A stretch of 64,000 nt of DNA from Prevotellaceae bacterium (lineage in GTDB: Bacteria; Bacteroidota; Bacteroidia; Bacteroidales; Muribaculaceae), in contig JAETNS010000006.1 of the NCBI GenBank assembly GCA_021772015.1, positions 1-64,000 on the forward strand. Reading direction: 5' to 3'. Position numbers and translations under genes: made by a program. This document shows, piece by piece, positions 28,440-36,571 of this stretch (its first letter is position 1; each line of letters opens with the position of its first letter). The notes under the pieces were generated by a model. It was not told where the DNA came from, ran no database searches, and was given only the letters and a program-made list of their open reading frames with translations.

Positions 28440-30008
28440 TTAGTTGACTATGACTTCTATCGGGGCGAGATCGCGGGTTATGCCGTCAGGACCGACAGCT
28501 TTCACACGCGAGATGTAAAACCGTTTGCCACGGCTGAGTCGCCGGAAGGAGTCTTTCTGACGCTGGGAGAACTGGTCACCCTGCGAGACTTCGGGAATCG
28601 CGTTGCCCATCGAGTCGAAGAAGACCGTCTCGAAACTCAGCACCTTGAACTGAATGTTCAGAAGGTCATCATCAATCGCCGCCTCGATACCGGGGGCGTT
28701 GAGCAGAAATGCTTTCGACAGACCGCGGCCGCCACCCTTGTAATGGCTTGTGTTGCCGTTAGCATCCTTGTATGCGATGTACGGGGTCGGATCGGGAAGC
28801 TTGCGGACACGGAATTTGGTGGTCGCCATCGTCATCTGACGGCCGTCCATCTCGGCATTGACAGTGACGGTAGCCTCCTCCCCCACCTTCGAGGGATGGG
28901 CGATCCAATGATCGCCGCTGCGGGTGAGAGATCCGTTGGTCATGGTTGCCGACACACCGTTCATCGCCACGCCCGGCACCGATATGGAGATAGGATTGTC
29001 GATTCCGGCGTAGAGGACATTCATCATCGTGGCCGACACTGTGGCCGTAGGCTCTATCACAGTGTAGCTTGACTGGAAAGGATGACGGCTCACACTGCCG
29101 TCGCCATGCGGCACTTCCAGATAACCTTTGTAGTCGAATGTCCCGATAGCACCGGGCGAAATCTCATAAAGTCCCATGTCATTGCCAAGCTTGTTGCCGT
29201 TGACATAGATGACCGGGCGGGCCGTCGTGTCGACTGCCGCGAGAACTATGTTGGCCGAATATTTGCCGCCACGCATGACGAAACGGCTCTGTGGGATGAC
29301 AAAGGCATTTAGCTCGTTGACACGGACATCGCCGGCATCCACATTCGCCAGAAGCGCCTGCAAAGCCTCTCCTTCAGCATATTTCACGTCATTCTGCAGC
29401 TTCGTCAGAAGTGTCACGGCTGCGACAACGGGCTGATTGTTGAATTTCGACTCCTCCCAGGTCTGTTTGCCGAGAGTGCCTTTGCTAAGCACCGCGTCAG
29501 TGGACAGTGCCTTCAGTATGTTCTCGCGCTTGACCGAGTCAGCCATCAGAGACGCGATATAGGTGCGGTATCCTTCGATGGTGTTGCGCAGATGGAGACC
29601 CTGGGGCTTTGATCCTGAAAGCATCACAATCGAAGCGGCCTCAAGGTTGTCGCGGTTCTGGATGTTGTCAAGATCGCCGTCATCGCCGTCGGCCTCCATG
29701 ACAATCATTCGTTTGAGCGAATCGATCTTGAGATAAACGCCATCGGTCACACGGCGCACCTCCCGGGCCTTGTCATACCAGACCTGCCCCTTGTCGGGGT
29801 TCTGCTCGGCAAAAGCCTGGAGAGTATGGAGGATGGCAGCGTTTCGCTGCTCCACATTGCTGTTGGTTCGTTTTAAGCCCTCCTCGACCTGGGTGAAACC
29901 GTTGAGCACATCGCTCGACACGTTCAGAGCCAGCATAGCGGTCAGAACGATGTACATGAGGTTGATCATCTTCTGACGCGGGGAAAGCCTGTTGTTACTG
30001 GTACCCAA
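28440..30008 (-). CDS. gldM: T9SS motor protein GldM/PorM
   Basis: LSPRQKMINLMYIVLTAMLALNVSSDVLNGFTQVEEGLKRTN; order gldK-L-M-N. Confidence 0.93.
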   Translation of the reverse strand: MGTSNNRLSPRQKMINLMYIVLTAMLALNVSSDVLNGFTQVEEGLKRTNSNVEQRNAAILHTLQAFAEQNPDKGQVWYDKAREVRRVTDGVYLKIDSLKRMIVMEADGDDGDLDNIQNRDNLEAASIVMLSGSKPQGLHLRNTIEGYRTYIASLMADSVKRENILKALSTDAVLSKGTLGKQTWEESKFNNQPVVAAVTLLTKLQNDVKYAEGEALQALLANVDAGDVRVNELNAFVIPQSRFVMRGGKYSANIVLAAVDTTARPVIYVNGNKLGNDMGLYEISPGAIGTFDYKGYLEVPHGDGSVSRHPFQSSYTVIEPTATVSATMMNVLYAGIDNPISISVPGVAMNGVSATMTNGSLTRSGDHWIAHPSKVGEEATVTVNAEMDGRQMTMATTKFRVRKLPDPTPYIAYKDANGNTSHYKGGGRGLSKAFLLNAPGIEAAIDDDLLNIQFKVLSFETVFFDSMGNAIPEVSQGDQFSQRQKDSFRRLSRGKRFYISRVKAVGPDGITRDLAPIEVIVN

Positions 30009-30059
30009 TGGTTAAGAGTTTATAAGGTTGAAGATCTTGTCTTAAAAAACCACCGCCTG

Positions 30060-31070
30060 TCAGAGATCGGAAGGACGGCGTGTCCCCTGGTATTGGGGTG
30101 GCACTGTGTGGGTTGCCGCCGGAGACTGCGCCACAGGCGCGTCATCTGGCTCGGGAACGACCGGAGCGGGAGCGGCAGCCGCCTGCGCGGAGGCCTGTGC
30201 CGCCGCAGCCGCCAATGGATTTGCGGCATACATGTTGATGGTCATGGCGTTGATCATCTTCTCATATACGGAATTGAGCTGATGCATGTACAGGGCCATC
30301 TTCTCTGTCTCCTCGCAATAACGTGCGCTCTGGGATGAGCTGCGCTCATACATGTCGCGGATCTCCTTGATACCGGCGTTGACACGGTCGATAGCGTCGA
30401 GCTGTGAGCTGACGCTTTTCAACTGAATCTCGTAGATCGTGTTAAGACCCTGTATGTTGCGGTTGAGACCCTGCATCTGCTCGACATAGCCTGTCGATGA
30501 GCGGGTGATGTTCTCGGAGTTCTCGGTTATGGCGCGGTATGACTCAAGCAAGACATCGCTGACGGTGTTGAGCGAACGGGTCGTCTCCTGGAGATGGCGC
30601 AGCTCTTCGGCCATCGCCGAAACCTGGTCGAGGTAAGTCTGGGTCGCCGAGACCATCGAACTGACAACTTCGGCAGGGGTGGAGTCGGAAGCAAGGACAG
30701 GAGCCTTGACAGGCGCGCCGGCTGCAGCGGATGCATCACCGCCGTTGACACCCCCGTTGATGACAACACCCGTACCCCCTTTGAAATCCGGACGGTCGTC
30801 AGGATTGTCGGTATCGAATACCGGGAAGACATTCTCCCATTTATATTCCCGTGGAGGACGGTCAAAAGCTGTCAAAGTGAACATCAAGACCTCGGTACCC
30901 ATACCGAGAGACAGCAGGAAGTTGCCTCCGGGGAGATGGAGGATCTTGAAAAGAGCGCCCCAGATCACGATGGCCGCGCCGATCGAATAAGCGAAGTTGA
31001 AGAAACGCTGCCCCTTGTCAGATGAGATCCAGGCCGAGAGCCCGCGTTTGTATTGTTTGTATTTTCCCAT
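30060..31070 (-). CDS. gldL: T9SS motor protein GldL/PorL
   Basis: FFNFAYSIGAAIVIWGALFKILHLPGGNFLLSLGMGTEVLMFTLTAFDRPPREYKWENVFP. Confidence 0.93.
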   Translation of the reverse strand: MGKYKQYKRGLSAWISSDKGQRFFNFAYSIGAAIVIWGALFKILHLPGGNFLLSLGMGTEVLMFTLTAFDRPPREYKWENVFPVFDTDNPDDRPDFKGGTGVVINGGVNGGDASAAAGAPVKAPVLASDSTPAEVVSSMVSATQTYLDQVSAMAEELRHLQETTRSLNTVSDVLLESYRAITENSENITRSSTGYVEQMQGLNRNIQGLNTIYEIQLKSVSSQLDAIDRVNAGIKEIRDMYERSSSQSARYCEETEKMALYMHQLNSVYEKMINAMTINMYAANPLAAAAAQASAQAAAAPAPVVPEPDDAPVAQSPAATHTVPPQYQGTRRPSDL

Positions 31071-31106
31071 TGATACGAGTCTTAGGAAGATGGTTGGTGG
31101 CTATGT

Positions 31107-32552
31107 TTATTTCGAGGATTTCTGTCCCTTGGCGAATCCGATCTGCGAACGGACACAACGGAATCCGATATATGAACGTTGCTCGTTCTGGAACTCCCAC
31201 ATGCGGATGTCACTCCTTATGTTGTGGGCCACATCTTTCCATGAACCGCCGCGTACGATCTTGCGCTTCATGCGATAGGGATCTTCGACGGCCGCGTCAT
31301 AACGGTATTCGGGATTAAGGTCGGAGGTGAGGTCCTGAACCGTCTCGACGAATGCTGTCGAGGTCCATTCGCTGACATTTCCGGCCATGTCGTAAAGCCC
31401 GAAATCATTCGGGGAATAGGTGCCGACGCGCGATGTGATCAGATGGCCGTCCTTGACGTAGTTTCCGTCATTGGGCTTGAAGTTGGCGTAGAAACAGCCT
31501 TTGTCCTCGCTCATTGTCAGATCACCCTCCCAGGGGAACATGTTGTCATTCTCACCGGCGCGGGCGGCGAATTCCCATTCTGCCTCTGTCGGAAGACGGT
31601 AAGGCTCCACATATATCCCCTCCTTGCCGAGGGAGCGTTTGAGGAAATCGGTGCGCCAGTTGCAGAACGCGTTGGCCTGCTCCCAGCTCACCCCGACAAC
31701 AGGATACTCGCTGTAGCCGCCATGACTGAAATACATGCGGACATACGGCTCGTTGTAGGCATTCTCGAAGTCATTCACCCAGCAGGTGGTGTCGGGATAG
31801 ACATTGACGATATAGGTGTTGAGGAAATCATAGTCGCCGGTAAGGCCGCGGGATATCGTCTGACGGACAATCTCACCCTCATCGTTGATGTAGGCAGTGT
31901 CCTTCGAGATCTGCGGGATGTCGGTCGGTGTCGACAGGTCGGTGTTGTAGACCCTCTTGCGGGGGTCAAGGCGGTTGCGGCGTTTGGCAGCCTCGGTATG
32001 GTTATACACCTCGTAACGGTAGTTGAGCTGCTCGGGGTCGAGCTCACGCGCGCCGGTTATGGGGTTGGTCCTGTAAACACTCTCGATCGCTCTCTGGGCA
32101 TCCTCGTCGGGATTGCGCCAGGGGATGGGCTTCGACCAGTTGAGACGGGGAGTGATGGGATTTCCCTGCTTGTCCTCCTCGATCTTGAAAGCCTCGTTTC
32201 CGCCATATGCGGGATCAGCCAGACGCTCGCGAATGATGGAGTCGCGGACCCAGAAGACAAACTGTTTGTATTTCGAGTTTGTCACCTCTGTCTCGTCCAT
32301 CCAGAAGGCATCGACCGACATCCCCTTGGTGTCGGCGGCAAGGTTCCATGCGCTGTCGGCCTTGGCGGGGCCCATGTCCATCGAGCCACGGCTCACAAGC
32401 ACCATGCCGTAAGGGGTGGGCTCGGCCCATGAAACGCCGCCCACGCCGGTCACTTCGCCTCCCGCAGACCCTCCACGACGGCCGGAGGCACAGCTGGCGG
32501 CTGTGATCAGCAGCAATGCGGCGGGAAGGAGGTATAACGAAAGTTTCTTCAT
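31107..32552 (-). CDS. gldK: T9SS lipoprotein GldK/PorK (FGE/SUMF1-like)
   Basis: Lipoprotein signal MKKLSLYLLPAALLLITAASC; DAFWMDETEVTNSKYKQFV; FGLYDMAGNVSEWTSTAF; IVRGGSWKD; start moved to internal ATG. Confidence 0.92.
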   Translation of the reverse strand: MKKLSLYLLPAALLLITAASCASGRRGGSAGGEVTGVGGVSWAEPTPYGMVLVSRGSMDMGPAKADSAWNLAADTKGMSVDAFWMDETEVTNSKYKQFVFWVRDSIIRERLADPAYGGNEAFKIEEDKQGNPITPRLNWSKPIPWRNPDEDAQRAIESVYRTNPITGARELDPEQLNYRYEVYNHTEAAKRRNRLDPRKRVYNTDLSTPTDIPQISKDTAYINDEGEIVRQTISRGLTGDYDFLNTYIVNVYPDTTCWVNDFENAYNEPYVRMYFSHGGYSEYPVVGVSWEQANAFCNWRTDFLKRSLGKEGIYVEPYRLPTEAEWEFAARAGENDNMFPWEGDLTMSEDKGCFYANFKPNDGNYVKDGHLITSRVGTYSPNDFGLYDMAGNVSEWTSTAFVETVQDLTSDLNPEYRYDAAVEDPYRMKRKIVRGGSWKDVAHNIRSDIRMWEFQNEQRSYIGFRCVRSQIGFAKGQKSSK

Positions 32553-32602
32553 ATTTCTGAGTAGTTGTAATCTTGTCATTCAAAATCCCAGTCCGGGGTG
32601 TC

Positions 32603-33601
32603 TCACATTATGCGGACACTGCGGTGACGGTTGCGGTTTTTCTCCGAAAAATCGAGCTTCAGGCTGTATCCGGCGAAAATCTCGAAACTGCCGGAGGAGG
32701 CTTTCGCGATGGCCGACGTCGGATAATCATAGCTGAACCCTATGTAAAATCCTTTCAACTCGGCCGAGATCACTGCGTAGACAGCGTCTTTCCACCTGTA
32801 GCCGACTCCAAGGCTAAGGAATTTGTTGTAACGCCCGCGGACAGTCGCCTCCCAGGTGGTGAACGTGAAATCGGTCTTGACCAACGCAGACGGCATCACT
32901 TCAAATAACGTGTTTTTCACCTTAATATTGCTTCCGGCCATAAAATATAAGGTGCGCCCTATCTGGAACTCGTAGTTTTTCTCTTCGGAGTTTTCCCCCG
33001 ACTCGGCGTTGAGGCTGACCGACGGAGCATTGAGGTGAGTGCCGGAGACCCCGACCCAGAATTTGGGATGGGAGTAGAACAGACCCGCGCTTACATCGAA
33101 AGCATTCCCCCGGATGTCTTGCTTGGGGATGGCTTCATCGTTGGGCTGGTGATAATCGTCCTGATCCGGGATGTAGACCTCCGACCCTTTGAAAGACTGG
33201 TCGACGAAACCGACTTGCGCTCCTATCGAGAGAGTCCCTTTGAAGAGTTTCTGCTTATAGGCTACCTGCGCCCCTATGTTGAGGTTCTTGTAAAGCCCCA
33301 TCGATTCCTGTTGCATCACCAGTCCCACACCAAACCGCTTCTTGAAAAGCATGAACGGCATGTCGGCGGCCACCACGAAAGTCTTGGGAGCGCCGTGGAT
33401 CCCCACCCACTGCAGGCGCGCGCCGCCACGGATCTTCAACAGGTCGGTCGTGCCGATGGCTGCGGCGTTGTAGTAGTTCGGGACCTCGAAATACTGTGAG
33501 AACTGTGCGTCTGACTGCGCCGAGGCTTTAATGCCGGACAGCAGAAACAGCGTCGGCAACAGTGCGAGAATCAGATTATTAAGGCTAAGCCGTCGTTTCA
33601 T
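32603..33601 (-). CDS. porP: PorP/SprF-family T9SS outer membrane protein
   Basis: QSDAQFSQYFEVPNYYNAAAIGTTDLLKIRGGARLQWVGIHGAPKTFVVAADMPF. Confidence 0.9.
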   Translation of the reverse strand: MKRRLSLNNLILALLPTLFLLSGIKASAQSDAQFSQYFEVPNYYNAAAIGTTDLLKIRGGARLQWVGIHGAPKTFVVAADMPFMLFKKRFGVGLVMQQESMGLYKNLNIGAQVAYKQKLFKGTLSIGAQVGFVDQSFKGSEVYIPDQDDYHQPNDEAIPKQDIRGNAFDVSAGLFYSHPKFWVGVSGTHLNAPSVSLNAESGENSEEKNYEFQIGRTLYFMAGSNIKVKNTLFEVMPSALVKTDFTFTTWEATVRGRYNKFLSLGVGYRWKDAVYAVISAELKGFYIGFSYDYPTSAIAKASSGSFEIFAGYSLKLDFSEKNRNRHRSVRIM

Positions 33602-33632
33602 AAGCGTCTTTCAAACGATTCCTTGACAGAGG

Positions 33633-34382
33633 TCATTCAAAGTAAAATGAAAGCACGACCATCTGGGTCGTCGCCCTTTTCACAGACAGGTTGACATTGG
33701 TCCTCAGCGGGTCGTCGACCAAGTCCGGGCGGTTGTGGTTGATACAGTCAGTCAGCCCGAAGCAGAATTTCAGTTCGGGGATGAGTTTGAAGTAGGGCAG
33801 ATAAATGTCACATCCGAAGCCTACCGACAGCATGAATTCCGAGGATTTCGTCTTTATGAAATCGGTGTTTTTCTTGGCCACGTCGATCGACGGTATCACC
33901 CCTCCGATCACATACGGGCGCAGGTTGCGCATCCTCTGGGCGGCGAATTTCAGCTCTACAGGAAGGACGAGATAGGCCGACTTCAGATCCTGCCGCTCGC
34001 GGACATCGTTGGCCGTGTCGTAGAAATCTATAACCCGGTTGCCGAACCACAGGCCGGGACTGACGCGAAGCGAGAAATAATTGTTAAGGCGCAATTCCGC
34101 CAGACCATTCACGCAGAACCCGGGGTTGTATGAGGGCTGCGACATGAACCAGGCCTGGCCATCCTCGGTTATGAATCCATTGTGATGGAAACTCATGCCG
34201 AATGTGTTCATCCCGACCGAAAAGCCGAGATGGAAACGGCGCATATCCGCATACGGGCGGTTAAGCACCTTGTCATTGAGCTTCTTGGCCGACGCGGGGA
34301 GGGCTGAAAGCAACGCGGCGACTATCGCCACAGCCATCACAAGCCTGACAGGGAAGAGATATGTCTTTGTTTTCAAACTCAT
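33633..34382 (-). CDS. porT: PorT-family T9SS-associated outer membrane protein
   Basis: NRPYADMRRFHLGFSVGMNTFGMSFHHNGFI...PSYNPGFCVNGLAELRLNNYFSLRVSPGLWFGNRVI. Confidence 0.83.
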   Translation of the reverse strand: MSLKTKTYLFPVRLVMAVAIVAALLSALPASAKKLNDKVLNRPYADMRRFHLGFSVGMNTFGMSFHHNGFITEDGQAWFMSQPSYNPGFCVNGLAELRLNNYFSLRVSPGLWFGNRVIDFYDTANDVRERQDLKSAYLVLPVELKFAAQRMRNLRPYVIGGVIPSIDVAKKNTDFIKTKSSEFMLSVGFGCDIYLPYFKLIPELKFCFGLTDCINHNRPDLVDDPLRTNVNLSVKRATTQMVVLSFYFE

Positions 34383-34495
34383 TAATTTATTAACGCCACC
34401 CGGAAAACTTTATTGCCGCGTAAAGCAAAAAATAAGGACATTGTTAATATTGGTTAATCCGCGATCTCTTTACGGCGGCTTCGGCGTTTATCTAT

Positions 34496-34503
34496 TAACT
34501 TTG
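34496..34503 (+). promoter_or_regulatory. Promoter -7 element upstream of the small lipoprotein gene
   Basis: TAACTTTG 17 nt before the ATG. Confidence 0.4.
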
Positions 34504-34519
34504 TCTAAATTTTCGAAAA

Positions 34520-34900
34520 ATGAAGAAACTCCGGATACATATCCTGCTACTCGCGGCCGTTATAGCCACAGGACTCGGCCTGACATCATGCGAAACCGAC
34601 TCCCCGGCTGAAATGTGGTATCTCAGCGGCACATGGCAATGCATGCAATACCCGGATGAGACCCTCACTTTCTACATGGACGGCACCGGCTACTGGCAAA
34701 ACGACTACACCGGCGAATATGAGAACTTCAATTACTATTGTGATGGCGACTACCTGTCGTTCAGATGGTTCCCCCAATACGGTCCGTCATATCCCGAGGA
34801 CTGCACGATATACGCGCCCAACTCCAACGCCATACAGATAACCTATCCGCCAAGCAGCGGATACGGCCCTGTCACCCTCTACTACTCCCGTATCTACTGA
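34520..34900 (+). CDS. Small lipoprotein of unknown function
   Basis: MKKLRIHILLLAAVIATGLGLTSCETD (lipobox LTSC); WYLSGTWQCMQYPDETLTFYMDGTGYW lipocalin-like strand pattern. Confidence 0.7.
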   Translation: MKKLRIHILLLAAVIATGLGLTSCETDSPAEMWYLSGTWQCMQYPDETLTFYMDGTGYWQNDYTGEYENFNYYCDGDYLSFRWFPQYGPSYPEDCTIYAPNSNAIQITYPPSSGYGPVTLYYSRIY

Positions 34901-34951
34901 TCGCGGCCGCAGTGGGGTGAGCGTCCCCCCTTAACTCCGACATTTTATCAG

Positions 34952-34983
34952 ACCGAGTGCTTGCAACCTCGTAAAAAACAAGA
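34952..34983 (+). promoter_or_regulatory. Candidate preQ1-I riboswitch (pseudoknot) immediately upstream of the queuosine-precursor transporter
   Basis: ACCGAG-TGCTTGCAAC-CTCGT-AAAAAA-CAAG: P1 CGAG/CTCG, loop CTTG pairing with tail CAAG after an A6 tract, about 30 nt, ATG 4 nt downstream. Confidence 0.6.
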
Positions 34984-34986
34984 CCA

Positions 34987-35706
34987 ATGGAAAAGAATAT
35001 CCAATCCAAACCACACTTCACCCTGGCTTTCCTGATCCTGACATCACTGTTCGTAGTGTGTCTGATCATTGCCAACCTCGTAGAAATCAAAACCGTAAGC
35101 ATCGGAGCCGTGACGGTGACGGCCGGACTCGCCGTATTCCCCCTCTCATATATCATCAACGACTGCATAGTGGAAGTCTATGGCTTCCGCAAAGCAAGAC
35201 TCGTCATATGGCTGGGGTTCGCCATGAGCCTGCTGACAGCCGTGATGCTCAATATCGCCATACAGCTGCCGGGCGGTCCTGACTGGGACGCCCAGGAAGC
35301 CATGGAGACAATCTACGGGTCTGTGCCACGCATAATGCTGGCAAGTTTCACAGCTTTCATCTGCGGCTCAATGGTCAACGCCTACGTGATGAGCCGGATG
35401 AAACGCGCAGCCTCCACGGCCTCATCAGGCGCGACCTGGCGGTTCTCCCTGCGCGCCATCATCTCTACACTCTGGGGTGAGGGAGTCGATTCGGTAATCT
35501 TTTTCCCGATCGCATTCGGGGGAGTCTTGCCGACATCCACCATCATCTCCCTGATCGTTTCGCAGGCTTTACTAAAGACTGCTTACGAAATACTGATCCT
35601 GCCGGTGACGATAGCTGTGGTGAAACGCCTCAAACGCATCGAAGGGGATGACACGGTCGACTCCTCCTCGACCAACTATTCCTGGTGGAGGCTGACCGAC
35701 ATCTGA
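34987..35706 (+). CDS. Queuosine precursor transporter (YhhQ/VUT family)
   Basis: TSLFVVCLIIANLVEIKTVSIGAVTVTAGLAVFPLSYIINDCIVEVYGFRKARLVIWLGF. Confidence 0.9.
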   Translation: MEKNIQSKPHFTLAFLILTSLFVVCLIIANLVEIKTVSIGAVTVTAGLAVFPLSYIINDCIVEVYGFRKARLVIWLGFAMSLLTAVMLNIAIQLPGGPDWDAQEAMETIYGSVPRIMLASFTAFICGSMVNAYVMSRMKRAASTASSGATWRFSLRAIISTLWGEGVDSVIFFPIAFGGVLPTSTIISLIVSQALLKTAYEILILPVTIAVVKRLKRIEGDDTVDSSSTNYSWWRLTDI

Positions 35707-35959
35707 TACCCCCTGATTTATACCTAGCGCGTCACCCCCGCCTATGTGAAATCGAAACACCACAATTATAAGGGTTTATTAAAAATTTTTCCGCTGAAAT
35801 AGCTTCTGTTTCAGAAAAAATCACGATATTTGCAGTTGCATTTTGACCCGCAGCCCTTCGGTTTCGGCCTAAACCTTTACGGTTCAACGGTTTGCGGCAA
35901 TCAGACATGACAGCGACATTGCCACGCAACTATTAAATAAAATAATCGATATACCCGCT

Positions 35960-36235
35960 ATGACGAAAGCAGAAATCGTTAACGAGATTTCAAAGACAAC
36001 CGGCATCGAACGTGCCGCAGTTCTCGAAACAATCGAAAAGTTCATGGAAGTGGTCAAAGACTCTCTCGCCCACGGCGAACCGGTCTACCTGCGCGGATTC
36101 GGCAGCTTCATCATCAAGACCCGCTCACAGAAGACCGCCCGCAACATCTCCAAGAACACCACCATCATCATCCCCGAACACAAGATCCCCGCGTTCAAGC
36201 CCGCGAAAGTGTTCATGGAAGACCTCAAGGACTAA
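35960..36235 (+). CDS. HU-family DNA-binding protein
   Basis: MTKAEIVNEISKTTGIERAAVLETIEKFMEVVKDSLAHGEPVYLRGFGSFIIKTRSQKTARNI; PAFKPAKVF. Confidence 0.93.
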   Translation: MTKAEIVNEISKTTGIERAAVLETIEKFMEVVKDSLAHGEPVYLRGFGSFIIKTRSQKTARNISKNTTIIIPEHKIPAFKPAKVFMEDLKD

Positions 36236-36295
36236 GAGGACAATCCATCCCCACGAGACAATTAACTTATAGTTAAACCATTAAAGTTTCTTACA

Positions 36296-36385
36296 ATGCC
36301 CAGCGGAAAAAAGAGAAAAGGCCACAAGATGGCTACCCACAAGCGTAAAAAACGCCTGAGAAAGAACCGTCACAAGAAGAAATAA
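36296..36385 (+). CDS. 29-aa basic protein, AURKAIP1/COX24 (mS38)-like
   Basis: Own reading: ATG CCC AGC GGA AAA ... AAG AAG AAA TAA = MPSGKKRKGHKMATHKRKKRLRKNRHKKK; below the ORF-track length cut-off. Confidence 0.75.
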   Translation: MPSGKKRKGHKMATHKRKKRLRKNRHKKK

Positions 36386-36428
36386 TCCTTGAACTGTTCA
36401 GGCTTATCAAGAACGCGATATAGAACAC

Positions 36429-36502
36429 AGAACAAACTTTTCCCGACGGCCGCCGAAACAACAAGGCTTCCAGCCGCGAAAAAAGTTTGTTCTCGCGTTT
36501 TT
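36429..36502 (+). terminator. Long stem-loop (terminator/attenuator) between the mS38-like ORF and rng
   Basis: AGAACAAACTTTT (36429-36441) / AAAAGTTTGTTCT (36481-36493) followed by CGCGTTTTTTG. Confidence 0.6.
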
Positions 36503-36571
36503 TGAACCGGCCCTCGATCCTTTCCACATCCCCCTCTCCCCCCGAAAACATCCCAATCCCTTAATGAACGA

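Noticed and set aside
31443-32432. 329-aa ORF on + strand antisense to gldK
   Set aside because: It mirrors a convincingly conserved gldK frame; its sequence looks like a shadow ORF of GC-rich coding DNA, with no promoter or recognisable domain.
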